Below are positions 29,676-38,623 of a stretch of DNA of 64,000 nt, in pieces (within the stretch, counting starts at the first letter, position 1; the number at the start of each line of letters is the position of its first letter). The DNA lies in assembly GCA_963717745.1 (NCBI GenBank), contig CAVQXJ010000001.1, positions 84,593 to 148,592 of the forward strand, read 5' to 3'. The stretch comes from JACCXG01 sp963717745. GTDB lineage: Bacteria > Acidobacteriota > Vicinamibacteria > Vicinamibacterales > 2-12-FULL-66-21. Made by a program: the position numbers and the translations under genes. The notes under the pieces are model-generated. The model was not told the DNA's origin and did not search any database. It saw nothing but the letters and a program-made list of their open reading frames with translations.

Positions 29676-30854
29676 TCACCGCGCCACGGCTCCCGCACGT
29701 GGTTCGACGCTCGCGGCCCGGGGCCGCGCACCAGCCTGTGGCGACGTGCGGTAGCTTCGGAACAAGGGCTCGAGCGCGGAGCCCCAGGTGCGCCCGGACG
29801 CATGGACGCGGGCGGCGGCGCCCATCTGCTGGCGGAGCCCCTTCGCACGCAACAGCGCGCCGGTGCGCTCGGTGAAGTCGGCCACATCGGCGGAGCGGCA
29901 GGCGAACCCGGTCACGCCGTCGGTCATCTGTTCGATCGGCCCGCCCGCTCTCGACACGACGACCGGCAGGCCGCACGCCTCCGCTTCGAGGACCACGTTG
30001 CCGGCGGTGTCGGTGTCGCTGGGAAAGAAAGAGACATCCGCCGACGCCATGATGGCGCTCATGTCCTGGTGGGCCACCCGCCCCAGGAACACGGCGTCGG
30101 GACACAGCGCCCTGAGCTCTGCGCTCATTGGACCTTCGCCGGCCACGATGAGTCGATACGCCGTGTGCTGCCGGTAGAGCAGCGACTCGAGCGGCTGCAG
30201 CATCGCGAGTCCTTTCTCACGCGAGAGTCGCCCTGCGTACAGCAGCGCCGGCCGCTTGTCGCACACGTGCCACGCCTCGCGGAGCGCATCCGATCGCCGC
30301 TCGGGCGTGAAGGCCCGGGTATCGACGCCCCGCGGCCACACGGCCATGCGCTCTTGTGCCCAGCCCTTGGCGCGGAGCCGATCGCGAGTGTCGCCGGACG
30401 GGACCAGCACCTGACCGCAGGCGCCGTACAGCCATCGCATGTAGGTGTCCATGCCCCGGGCAAGCATCTGCGACCCGGTCAGGAGATGGACGTGTTCGGC
30501 GAGATTGGTGTGGAAGCTGCCCACCGTCGGCAGGCCGAGGCTGGCCGCAAGGTGCTTCGCGGCCAGGCCCACGGGACCCGGCGTCGTGATGTGGACCAGG
30601 CCGATGTCGTCGGCGGCGAGATGACGGCGGAAGTCCCGGAGCGGCGGCGCGTACATCCGCATCTCTCCGTACCATGGAATGGGCACACCGAACGCGGCCA
30701 ACGCCAGATAGTCTGGTCCATCGCTGCAAAGCTCCGATGCCGTGTAGATCCGCGCGTGGACGTCGTCGGGCAGATGCCGCAACACCGCACGCAGCGTGGT
30801 CGTGACGCCGTTGGTCTTGTCGAAGTCGTTGTCGGTGAAGATGGCGACTCGCAT
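29676..30854 (-). CDS. Glycosyltransferase family 4 (GT-B fold)
   Basis: From the ATG at 30854 the protein has 392 residues; AGAAGGAGG lies just upstream, fixing the start. The N-terminal domain opens with MRVAIFTDNDFDKTNGVTTT, the donor-side loop seen in mannosyltransferases of the GT4 group. The C-terminal domain has LLYAGRLSREKGL, FPSDTDTAGNVVLEAEACGLPVV (read in two parts) and ending EQMTDGVTGF. The E-x7-E element (EAEACGLP region) is the nucleotide-sugar site. It probably works on a lipid or surface glycan acceptor at the cytoplasmic face. It is convergent with nothing nearby and stands alone. Confidence 0.88.
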   Translation of the reverse strand: MRVAIFTDNDFDKTNGVTTTLRAVLRHLPDDVHARIYTASELCSDGPDYLALAAFGVPIPWYGEMRMYAPPLRDFRRHLAADDIGLVHITTPGPVGLAAKHLAASLGLPTVGSFHTNLAEHVHLLTGSQMLARGMDTYMRWLYGACGQVLVPSGDTRDRLRAKGWAQERMAVWPRGVDTRAFTPERRSDALREAWHVCDKRPALLYAGRLSREKGLAMLQPLESLLYRQHTAYRLIVAGEGPMSAELRALCPDAVFLGRVAHQDMSAIMASADVSFFPSDTDTAGNVVLEAEACGLPVVVSRAGGPIEQMTDGVTGFACRSADVADFTERTGALLRAKGLRQQMGAAARVHASGRTWGSALEPLFRSYRTSPQAGARPRAASVEPRAGAVAR

Positions 30855-31054
30855 CACGCGACCTCCTTCTGACGCCGAGACACCGCGCCTCGGGCGTCGG
30901 CAGTGAACGGGTCGCGCGCTGGGAAACGTCGCGACGGCGGGAGGCCGGCTGGAGACCGCGACCGGCATTCACAGCATTGCAGGTGGTCGCGACGCGGATG
31001 TGGAAGCGCGGAGACGGGCGGGTAAAATTGCGCGCGAATCGCGGCGCGCGGCGA

Positions 31055-31372
31055 TCACAGCCGGGGTGGCGTGGTTGGCGCCGGATCGGCGGCCGACGGC
31101 GTACCACGTTCGCGCGCCGGCACCACCTGCCGCCAGCCGTCCTGGAGCATCCGCAGGCGCCATCGTTCTCCCACCGCAAAAGCCTCGTCTGCGCGTGCGC
31201 ACCGTTCTTCGAGGAGCAGGTCGCGGCCGATCAGCACCCGGACCTCCCATTCGTTCCGCCGCGCGATCAGCGCGCACCGGGCGCTGTGCTCGCCGCGGAG
31301 CATGGTCCACAACGTGCCGACGTCTTCGGCGTCATCCTGATGCGACGAGGCCGGCCGGCGTGTGATGCTCAT
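31055..31372 (-). CDS. Small conserved-looking protein of unknown function
   Basis: The 105-residue product starts MSITRRPASSHQDDAEDVGT and has a good ribosome site (GGAGGA) upstream. The central part reads CALIARRNEWEVRVLIGRDL, then ERCARADEAFAVGERWRLRM, a strand-turn-helix pattern. The C-terminus is Pro-rich. No membrane helix or known motif is visible. Comparable short proteins with an RNEWEVR-like strand appear in soil bacteria, but I assign no function. It points toward the glycosyltransferase gene and could be co-transcribed with it. Confidence 0.6.
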   Translation of the reverse strand: MSITRRPASSHQDDAEDVGTLWTMLRGEHSARCALIARRNEWEVRVLIGRDLLLEERCARADEAFAVGERWRLRMLQDGWRQVVPARERGTPSAADPAPTTPPRL

Positions 31373-31569
31373 GGGTCCTCCGAAGTCGTAGCTTCCGGGG
31401 CGGGTTCCCGGCTCACTTCCACGATTGGGACCTCAGTCTAGGTCGGCGCTGTGATGACGGTATGAATCAGGTGCCAATCCTCTGCGACGTCTTGCATTTG
31501 CGAAACCGGGGTCAACTGGAAAGAAAAAACAGCTCGACAGGCAACCTGCCAGCGGTCGGCTCCGTCTAA

Positions 31570-31583
31570 CTACGCGTTTGTAG
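31570..31583. promoter_or_regulatory. Candidate PadR/BlaI-type operator
   Basis: CTAC-GCGTTT-GTAG forms an inverted repeat seven bases before the padR-like start codon, and resembles the CTAC...GTAG boxes that control ADOP operons. Placement this close to the start would allow repression by the PadR product itself. It is unproven. Confidence 0.45.
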
Positions 31584-31590
31584 AACTAAT

Positions 31591-31923
31591 ATGCCCAAAG
31601 GCGATTTCCTTGGTGAATTCGAGATCTACGTGATGCTGGCGCTGTCGCATCTCGACCCCGATGCGTACGGGGTGACCATCCGGCAGGAAATCACCAGCCG
31701 GACCGGTCGCGAGATCGCCATCGGTGCGGTCTACGCGACGTTGTCGCGGCTCGAGGAGAAGGGGCTGGTCGCACACACGCTGTCGGACCCGCTGCCGGTT
31801 CCCGGGGGCCGCACCCGGAAGCACTTCGTCCTGACCTCGGCCGGCGCGCGCGCGCTCGATCACGCGACTCGCATGCTTGCCCGCATGATGCAGGGCTGGC
31901 GCCCGCGTCCGCAGCACCAGTAG
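31591..31923 (+). CDS. PadR-family transcriptional regulator
   Basis: The 110-residue protein has the PadR winged helix: GEFEIYVMLALSHLDPDAYG, then REIAIGAVYATLSRLEEKGL, the recognition helix and wing, and RTRKHFVLTSAGARAL. It ends two bases before the ADOP permease start. This pair is a recurrent acidobacterial arrangement in which PadR represses the transporter operon until an effector binds. The C-terminal dimer helix is short, as in the small PadR-s2 subgroup. Confidence 0.92.
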   Translation: MPKGDFLGEFEIYVMLALSHLDPDAYGVTIRQEITSRTGREIAIGAVYATLSRLEEKGLVAHTLSDPLPVPGGRTRKHFVLTSAGARALDHATRMLARMMQGWRPRPQHQ

Positions 31924-31925
31924 CC

Positions 31926-34691
31926 ATGGCCGGACCGGTCCCAGGCATCGCCCGTTGGCTGCTCCGGTTCGCCGCGGGCTCCGAACATCGAGAAGCGCTG
32001 CTCCTCGACCTCGAGGAAGAAGCGGCGGCGCGCGCCGCCGTCGACGGAACGGCCGCCGCCCGGCGGTGGAGCTGGCGGCAGATCCTGGCGTCCATCGGAC
32101 CGCTGCTGGTTCGTCGCGCCGAGACATCACTTACGGCACTGAGGGGAATCCAGATGCGAGCATGGCGAGGGTTCGGAGCGGATCTGGCGGTGGCGGGACG
32201 CCGCCTGCGTGAGGCGCCCGGCTTCACGGTGGTGTGCGTGCTCACCCTCGCGCTCGGCATCGGCGGCAACACCGCCGTGTTCACCCTGATCGACCGCGTT
32301 CTACTCAAGCCGCTGCCGGTCGCGCGTCCTACCGAGCTCTATCGCGTCGGCGACACCGACGCGTGTTGCGTGAACTCGGGCACGCAGGGGTCGCCCTTCT
32401 CGCTCTTCTCCTACGATCTCTACACGCACCTGCGAGATGCGGCGCCGGAGTTCAGTCATCTCGCCGCGTTCCAGGCCATCACGCGCGCGGTCACGATCGG
32501 GCGCACCAGTGGCGACACACCCGCCGAGACGCTGGATGGCCAGTTCGTGTCCGGCAACTACTTTCAGCTGTTCGAGCTGTCGCCCGCGGCCGGGCGGCTG
32601 ATTCAGCCGGACGATGACGCGCGTGGCGCGGCGCCGGTCGCGGTGCTCAGTCACGCCGCGTGGCGCGACCGGTTCCAGGCCCGCGCCGACATCCTCGGGC
32701 AGCCGGTGACGCTGAATGACGTGACCGCGACCATTGTCGGGGTGACGCCCGACGGATTCTACGGGGACACGCTGCGGCCGAATCCGACCGACCTCTGGAT
32801 GCCGCTGTCGAGCGAGCCCTTGATCCAGCCGGCCGCCCGGCTGGTCGACTCGAAGGGGCTGCACTGGCTCTATGCGATCGGCCGGCTGAAGCCGGGGGCG
32901 TCGATTCCGCCGCTGCAGGCGCGTCTGACTGCGACGCTGCAGCACTGGTTCGGCGGCGTCGAGCTCTCGCCGACTGAGCGTGCCGAGATTCCACGGCAGC
33001 GCATCAACGTCATTCCTGCGGCATCCGGGGTGGGGAACATGCAGGCGTTCGTCTCGCCATCGCTGCGGCTGCTGCAGGGGCTCGCCGCCGCGGTGCTGCT
33101 GATTGCGTGCGCCAATCTGGCCAGCCTGCTGCTGGCGCGTGGGGCGGCGCGGCGGACCGAGATGGCGATGCGGGTCGCGCTCGGCGCGTCCCGGATGCGG
33201 TTGGTCGGGCAGCTCCTGATCGAGTCGATCCTGCTGGCCTGCGTCGGTGGACTGGTCGGACTGATGGTGGCGTTCGCGGGAGCCAACGCGATCATCCAGC
33301 TGGCGTTCCGCGGCGCCACCAGCGTGCCGGTCGATCCGTCGCCGTCCTGGCTGGTGATCGGGTTCGCGTTCGGCGCCTCGCTGTTGACTGGCGCGCTGTT
33401 CGGCGCCGCGCCGGCGATCGTCGGCTCGCGGTGCGACCCGATCGAGGCGATCCGCGGCGCCACGCGGACCACCGGCGATCGCGGCGGCCGGCTGCGCGGG
33501 TCGCTGATCTCGCTGCAGGTCGCGCTGTCGCTGGTCCTGATCACCTGCGCGGGACTGCTCGGCCGCACCATGACCCGACTCGAATCGCAGGACTTCGGGG
33601 TCCGCCTCGAGAGCCGCTATGTTGCCAACCTGGCGCCGTCGCTCACTACGGTGGGTCCCGAGGAGCTGGCGTCGATGTACGCGCGCATGCAGGACCGGCT
33701 GCTGAGGATTCCTGGTGTTCGGAACGCTGCGTTCTCGCTCTATGCGCCGATGTCGGGCGACAACTGGTCGGCCCGCATCGTGGTTCAGGGCGTCGATGCG
33801 ACCGAGCGGCTGTCCGCCTCTTGGAACCGCGTCAGCGCGGGTTACTTCGAAACGGTCGGGACGCCGTTGCTGCGCGGCCGGACCTTCGACCCGCGCGATC
33901 GCGCCGGGTCGCCGCTGGTCGCCATCGTCTCGCAGTCGTTCGCGAAGCGCCATTTCGGCGACGCCGACCCGATCGGCCGGCACGTTGGCCAGTCGGTGCC
34001 CGAGATCGAAATCGTCGGCGTGGTCGGCGACGCCAAATACCAGGACGGCCGGCGGGCGCCGCGCGAGATGTTCTTCATTCCCTACCTGCAGGAAACCGCC
34101 GACAGCCGCGCCCGCGCCATCCAGATGGGCGTGAAGCTCGATCGATCGCAGTATCCGCAGGCGATCGAGCTCCTGACCGACGGCGCCGTGGCCGGCCTGG
34201 AATCGGACGTGCGCCGCGCGATGGCCGAAGTCGATCGCCGCATCACGGTCCGTTCGATGGTGACGATGGACGAGCAGGTCGCGCGCGCGTTCAACATGGA
34301 TCGTCTGATCGCCCGGCTCACCGGCACCTTCGGCCTGGTCGCGGTGTTGCTGGCGTGCCTGGGGTTGTACGGCGTGACGGCCTATTCGGTGACCCGCCGC
34401 ACCCGTGAGATCGGCGTGCGCATGGCAGTTGGCGCAGCCTGGCCGCGCCTGGTCGCGACGATCGTGCGATCGGCGGTGGTGCAGGTAGCCGTGGGTGCGG
34501 CGGTCGGGCTGCCGGTCGCGTTCTTCGCCGGACGCTACCTGGAAGCCCGGCTGTTCGGAATCAGCCCGCACGATCCGCTGGCGCTCGCCGCCGCCGTCGG
34601 CCTTCTCGGGCTGTCGGCGGCGGTGGCCGCGCTCATCCCCGCGGGGCGGGCCGCGCGCATGGATCCGGTGAAGGCGCTGCGGGTGGAATAG
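31926..34691 (+). CDS. ADOP-type ABC transporter permease, co-transcribed with PadR regulator
   Basis: At 921 residues this is longer than the other ADOP (13563). The extra N-terminal 75 residues form the permease prefix domain (LLRFAAGSEHREALLLDLEE). The MacB/FtsX pattern then follows twice: ADLAVAGRRLREAPGFTVVC, LALGIGGNTAVFTLIDRV, MacB core domain, membrane cluster with LLIACANLASLLLARGAARR, second core domain, and TREIGVRMAVGAAWPRL near the end. Substrate is unknown. The start is two bases after the padR stop; a long hairpin follows the stop at 34765. Confidence 0.93.
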   Translation: MAGPVPGIARWLLRFAAGSEHREALLLDLEEEAAARAAVDGTAAARRWSWRQILASIGPLLVRRAETSLTALRGIQMRAWRGFGADLAVAGRRLREAPGFTVVCVLTLALGIGGNTAVFTLIDRVLLKPLPVARPTELYRVGDTDACCVNSGTQGSPFSLFSYDLYTHLRDAAPEFSHLAAFQAITRAVTIGRTSGDTPAETLDGQFVSGNYFQLFELSPAAGRLIQPDDDARGAAPVAVLSHAAWRDRFQARADILGQPVTLNDVTATIVGVTPDGFYGDTLRPNPTDLWMPLSSEPLIQPAARLVDSKGLHWLYAIGRLKPGASIPPLQARLTATLQHWFGGVELSPTERAEIPRQRINVIPAASGVGNMQAFVSPSLRLLQGLAAAVLLIACANLASLLLARGAARRTEMAMRVALGASRMRLVGQLLIESILLACVGGLVGLMVAFAGANAIIQLAFRGATSVPVDPSPSWLVIGFAFGASLLTGALFGAAPAIVGSRCDPIEAIRGATRTTGDRGGRLRGSLISLQVALSLVLITCAGLLGRTMTRLESQDFGVRLESRYVANLAPSLTTVGPEELASMYARMQDRLLRIPGVRNAAFSLYAPMSGDNWSARIVVQGVDATERLSASWNRVSAGYFETVGTPLLRGRTFDPRDRAGSPLVAIVSQSFAKRHFGDADPIGRHVGQSVPEIEIVGVVGDAKYQDGRRAPREMFFIPYLQETADSRARAIQMGVKLDRSQYPQAIELLTDGAVAGLESDVRRAMAEVDRRITVRSMVTMDEQVARAFNMDRLIARLTGTFGLVAVLLACLGLYGVTAYSVTRRTREIGVRMAVGAAWPRLVATIVRSAVVQVAVGAAVGLPVAFFAGRYLEARLFGISPHDPLALAAAVGLLGLSAAVAALIPAGRAARMDPVKALRVE

Positions 34692-34764
34692 CACAGCCCC
34701 CCGGCCTCGCGGCGACGAGGTGCTCTCAGACGCTGATGGGCGATGCGAGGGCCGGTGAGCTTTT

Positions 34765-34830
34765 CCAGGAGGGCCAGGAGATCAGGAGAAAGATAAATTT
34801 GAATTTCCTCCTGGTCTCCTGGCCCTCCTG
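34765..34830. repeat. CAGGAGGGCCAGGAGATCAGGAG hairpin element, copy 1
   Basis: Arms 34765-34788 and 34807-34830 are 24 bases each and complementary at almost every position. The element is homologous along its length to 46436-46499, including the flanking GTGAGCTT. It lies after the ADOP stop and may terminate it. The remaining gap to 34973 has no gene. Confidence 0.75.
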
Positions 34831-34973
34831 TAAAGATCACTGCCCGTCGAATTGCCCCTGGAGCATCTGGAAGCAGCACAGCGTGGGGCTCGTGGGCCGG
34901 CGCCGTGGGAGTGCTGGGAAGGCATCGCGGCGCGGCGCCGGGTATAGTGCTGGCGTCGACCACGGAGCTTCGC

Positions 34974-36260
34974 ATGAGATTCATCGCGCTCGCCCTCTCC
35001 TTCGTTTGCGCCGTCGCCTCCGCCGGCGGCCAGCAGCCGCCGGCCCCGCGCCAATGGATCGATCCCGCCACCGGCCACCGCGTGGTCAGGCTGTCGGAGG
35101 AGCCGGGCAGCACGACGTTGTATTTCCACGACAACGCCTTCTCGGCGTCGGGCGACAAGCTGATGCTCCGCACCCCGAAGGGCATCGCCGTCATCGACGT
35201 GGCGAAGATCGGCACCGAGAGCGCTCCGCTCGAGATCGTCAGCGCGACCGGGCGGGGCGGGTATTTCGCTCGCCGCGGCCGCGACATCTATCTCAGCGCC
35301 GGAGCCGGCAATTCGGGCGGCGGACGCGGCGAGGCGCCGGTGATGGCGGTCAACGTCGATTCCCGCGCCGTTCGTGAGGTGCCGCGCGCCCGCGGTCTCC
35401 TCAACGCCGATGAAACCGTGGCCGTGGTGAAGAACGCGCGCGCGATCGATCGTGATGGCAAGTACCCCGCGCCAGCCCCCCGGCCGCTGATTCCCCAGCT
35501 GCAGCGGATGTTCCCCGGCAAGCGGATGGAGGATCTGACCGCCGATCAGCAGTACTCGGTAAAGAAGGAAGATCAGCTCGCCCCGCGGGCGCTGAATCCG
35601 GGGCTGCAGTCCTTCATCTTCACCACGCTCGCAACGGGCGAGTCACGCGAGACCGGCTTCCAGTACGGCGATCTGAATCACCTGCAGTTCAATCCGGTCG
35701 ACCCCGGCCTGTTGCTGTATTGCCATGAGGGGACCTGGCACGAGCTCGATCGTACCTGGACGATCCGGACCGATGGCAGCGCGAAGCGCCTCGTGCACAA
35801 GCGCACGATGGACATGGAAATCAATGGGCACGAGTGGTGGAGTTGGGACGGCAAGACCGTCTGGTTCGACCTGCAGACCCCGCGCAGCCAGGTGTTCTGG
35901 CTGGCCGGCGTCAACGTGGAAACCGGCAAGACGACGCGCTACCGCGTCGAGCGTGACTGGTGGAGCATCCACTTCAACAGCTCTCGCGACGACACCATGT
36001 TTGCCGGCGACGGCGGTGACCCCTCGCAGGTCGCGTATGCGACCGACGGCATGTGGATCAATCTGTTCCGGGTGCAGCCGAACGGCACGCTCGCGCGCGA
36101 GAAGCTGGTCGACATGTCGCGGCACAACTACGTGACGGGCCGCGGCGGCGTCGAGCCCAACGTGCACGTCACGCCCGACAAGAAGTGGGTGATCTTCACC
36201 GGCCAGTTCGCTCCCGGCGAGCGGCACGTCTATGCCGTGGAGATCGCCAAGTCCCGCTGA
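34974..36260 (+). CDS. Oligogalacturonate-lyase-like protein (PL22) with signal peptide
   Basis: From the ATG at 34974 the protein has 428 residues and opens with a signal peptide (MRFIALALSFVCAVASAGG). The beta-propeller contains the family motifs HEGTWHELDRTWTIRTDG, HKRTMDMEINGHEWWSW, FWLAGVNVETGK and MFAGDGGDPSQVA, ending in HNYVTGRGGVEPNV. These carry the histidines and glutamine that hold Mn2+ in oligogalacturonate lyase. It would cleave unsaturated digalacturonate in pectin breakdown. Known enzymes of this type are cytoplasmic, so export is unusual. No pectin uptake genes are nearby, so a related substrate is possible. Confidence 0.8.
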   Translation: MRFIALALSFVCAVASAGGQQPPAPRQWIDPATGHRVVRLSEEPGSTTLYFHDNAFSASGDKLMLRTPKGIAVIDVAKIGTESAPLEIVSATGRGGYFARRGRDIYLSAGAGNSGGGRGEAPVMAVNVDSRAVREVPRARGLLNADETVAVVKNARAIDRDGKYPAPAPRPLIPQLQRMFPGKRMEDLTADQQYSVKKEDQLAPRALNPGLQSFIFTTLATGESRETGFQYGDLNHLQFNPVDPGLLLYCHEGTWHELDRTWTIRTDGSAKRLVHKRTMDMEINGHEWWSWDGKTVWFDLQTPRSQVFWLAGVNVETGKTTRYRVERDWWSIHFNSSRDDTMFAGDGGDPSQVAYATDGMWINLFRVQPNGTLAREKLVDMSRHNYVTGRGGVEPNVHVTPDKKWVIFTGQFAPGERHVYAVEIAKSR

Positions 36261-36309
36261 GGGGCTCGGCGAATCGATCGTGCCGTAGCTCATGTGCGAC
36301 GATCGCTCC

Positions 36310-37389
36310 ATGCCCATCGGTCTCGACCAGCTGCGGCGGTTCGCTGTCGCCCGCAGCCTGTTCACCCCCACCTCGCTGAAGCAGGCACTGCAGCAGTTCG
36401 GATTCGTTCAGGCCGATCCGATCCGGGCGCCCGCCCGGGCCCAGGACCTGACGATGCGGCACCGGGTCGTCGACTACCGCGCCGGCGATCTCGAGCGGCA
36501 TTACGCGGCGCTCGGGATCGAGGAAGACTTCTTCATCAATTACGGTTACGTGACGGCTGATGTCCACGCACTGATGCACCCGCGCCGGGTCGTGCCCGCC
36601 TGGCCCGACGGACGGCGAACGCGGTCCGAGCGCCTGCTGGCATTCGTCCGCGAGCAGGGCACCGTGCATCCGCGCGACGCGCACGAGCGCTTCGCGCATG
36701 GAACGGTGACCAATTATTGGGGTGGATCGTCGAACGCCACCACCCACCTGCTCGACGCGCTGCACTACCGGGGCCTGCTCCGGGTTGCCGACCGGCGATC
36801 CGGCATCCGCCTCTACTCCGCGCGCGAACGCACACCGCTGCCGCTCGATCGGCTGCAGGTCCGCGCCCGCATCGATGCCCTGATCGACGTCGTCGTCGGG
36901 ATCTATGCGCCGCTGCCCCGCCCAAGCCTCTCGACGATGGCCCGATTGCGGTACGCGGTGCCGCAATGGCGCGGCGAACTGAAGGCGGGGCTCGGACGTG
37001 CGTTGGAGCGGCTGTCGCGGTGCCGCGTCGACGGGGTCGACTGGGTCTGGCCGGCAGGTGAGTCCACCGATGGTGCCGATCCTGGCGATACGGTGCGGCT
37101 GCTCTCGCCATTCGATCCTGTCGTCTGGGATCGACGGCGGTTCGAGCTGTTGTGGGGATGGGCGTATCGGTTCGAGGCCTACACCCCTGCGGTCAAACGG
37201 AAGCTGGGTTACTACGCGCTGCCGCTGTTGTGGCGCGATCGGGTGATCGGGTGGGCCAACGTGTCGTGGCGAGCGGGCGAGCTCGGTGTCGATCTGGGCT
37301 TCGTCGAGAGCCGGCCTGCCAGCCGCGGATTCAAGCGCGCGCTCGACTCCGAACTGGATCGGATGCGGGCGTTTCTTGGCGGGGCCTGA
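36310..37389 (+). CDS. YcaQ/AlkX-like DNA glycosylase, winged-helix DNA-binding family
   Basis: From the ATG at 36310 the protein has 359 residues. HTH_42-type winged-helix domains cover most of it. The N-terminal third has FGFVQADPIRAPARAQDL, where Q-x-D replaces the Q-x-Q of AlkZ and matches the YcaQ/AlkX subgroup that unhooks interstrand crosslinks. FFINYGYVT and DLGFVESRPASRGFKRAL mark later strands and helices. A possible GTG/ATG six codons upstream exists. The role in crosslink repair is from family knowledge. It stands alone between the lyase and the secG gene. Confidence 0.75.
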   Translation: MPIGLDQLRRFAVARSLFTPTSLKQALQQFGFVQADPIRAPARAQDLTMRHRVVDYRAGDLERHYAALGIEEDFFINYGYVTADVHALMHPRRVVPAWPDGRRTRSERLLAFVREQGTVHPRDAHERFAHGTVTNYWGGSSNATTHLLDALHYRGLLRVADRRSGIRLYSARERTPLPLDRLQVRARIDALIDVVVGIYAPLPRPSLSTMARLRYAVPQWRGELKAGLGRALERLSRCRVDGVDWVWPAGESTDGADPGDTVRLLSPFDPVVWDRRRFELLWGWAYRFEAYTPAVKRKLGYYALPLLWRDRVIGWANVSWRAGELGVDLGFVESRPASRGFKRALDSELDRMRAFLGGA

Positions 37390-37419
37390 CCGCCTTTCGC
37401 GGCAGCCGTGCGCGGGCGG

Positions 37420-37839
37420 CTACTTCGGTGGGCCGGCCGGTTTCTCGGTCGCCGGCTTCGCCTGCTCCGGCTGCGGGAGCGTGGTCGGCTGCTGCTGCGG
37501 CGCCGGCGCCGGCTTGGTCGGTTCGAGGGGCGGCTGGGCCACCGGCGTGGTGACGGGCGTGGCCTGGGGCGGCGGCGTCCCAGCGCCGCGCATCAGCGAG
37601 CCGGCTCCGGGGCGGCCCAAGATGCTCAGGATTACCGCGCCCACCATGAAGACTGCGCCGAGCACGGCAGTGGCGCGGGTGAGCACCGTCGCACCGGCCC
37701 TGGCTCCGAACGCGGTCTGGCTGCCGCCTCCGCCGAACGCGCTGGCGATGTCGCCGCCCTTGCCCTGCTGCAGCAGCACGACCAGCAGGAGGAGCAGGCA
37801 GGAGAGCACGTACAGAGAAGCGGCCACGTAATAAAGCAT
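37420..37839 (-). CDS. secG: Preprotein translocase subunit SecG
   Basis: From the ATG at 37839 the protein has 139 residues. It has the two SecG helices (YYVAASLYVLSCLLLLLVVL and LGAVFMVGAVILSIL) separated by QQGKGGDIASAFGGGGSQ, the conserved cytoplasmic loop. The C-terminal 50 residues are Pro/Gln/Thr-rich and variable, as in many SecG proteins. SecG assists the SecYE channel. In many bacteria secG follows tpiA; here a plus-strand gene sits between them. Confidence 0.92.
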   Translation of the reverse strand: MLYYVAASLYVLSCLLLLLVVLLQQGKGGDIASAFGGGGSQTAFGARAGATVLTRATAVLGAVFMVGAVILSILGRPGAGSLMRGAGTPPPQATPVTTPVAQPPLEPTKPAPAPQQQPTTLPQPEQAKPATEKPAGPPK

Positions 37840-37987
37840 AACGGGTGATTCTAACATCGTTCAGCTGGTCGATCCAGCTGACCGGCACTGGGAGTGGTGG
37901 TGGTCGCGGCGGCATTCAGGGCGCTGCTGATTTTTGCCTTCAATCTTTCACCCCTGAGGCGGGCGCCGACCTGCACTATAAGTGCGC

Positions 37988-38615
37988 ATGAGTTCGATGA
38001 AGACTTCGGCCTGCCTGATCACCGTCGCTGCTGACCATGACCTCGATCGCTGGCGGCGCGATGGGGCCGCCGCAGGCTCCGACCCCAGCTGATGTCGCCG
38101 CGAAGATGAATGGCACCTGGACGCTCAACAAGGCGCTCAGCCCGGATCTCGAAGCCCGGCCGGCCGAGGGACGCGGGCGGCGCGGGGGTGGCGCCCTGTT
38201 CTCCCTCGCCGTGCCTCAGCGCGGCGGGCGCGGCGGCGGTGGCGCCTCCGGACCGGAGCCGGCGAACATCATGCCGGAGGAAGTCGCGGCGCAAGCAGCG
38301 CTGACGTTGCTGCACCAGGTCGCGCTCGAATTCCGGATCGAGGCCACCCCGACCGCTATCTCGTTCATCGAGCCGCGAGGGCAGTGGGACTTCAAGATCG
38401 ACGGCAAGAACACGAGCATGGCCGTCCCCGGGGGCGCCATCAAAGTGAAGTCGCGATGGGAGCGCGGTCGGTTGCGCCAGGAGTTCTCCAGCACCCAGCG
38501 CACCCTCATCAAGTCGTGGGTGATTGATGGCGACGGCCGTCTCGTGCTCACCGAGCGCGTCGAAAGCCTGGCCTTCAACTCCAAGGAATCGAAAGCGGTC
38601 TACGACCGTCGCTGA
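37988..38615 (+). CDS. Secreted hypothetical protein (one frame shift near the signal peptide)
   Basis: The frame open from 38037 has no signal peptide. An ATG at 37988 gives MSSMKTSACLIT and, after a one-base forward shift at about 38,025, continues VLLTMTSIAGGAMG, a good signal peptide. The mature part has NGTWTLNKALSPDL, a Gly/Arg-rich loop (GRGRRGGGA), QWDFKIDGKNTSMAVPGGAI and SWVIDGDGRLVLTERVESL. The overall pattern of a short lipocalin-like barrel with NGTW near the start is seen in many acidobacterial exported proteins of unknown role. The gene sits between tpiA and secG on the opposite strand. Confidence 0.6.
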
Positions 38616-38623
38616 GCGCCGCG

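Noticed and set aside
32301..34694. 797-codon minus-strand frame opposite the second ADOP permease
   Set aside because: No start signal or homology; the ADOP motifs on the plus strand are unambiguous.
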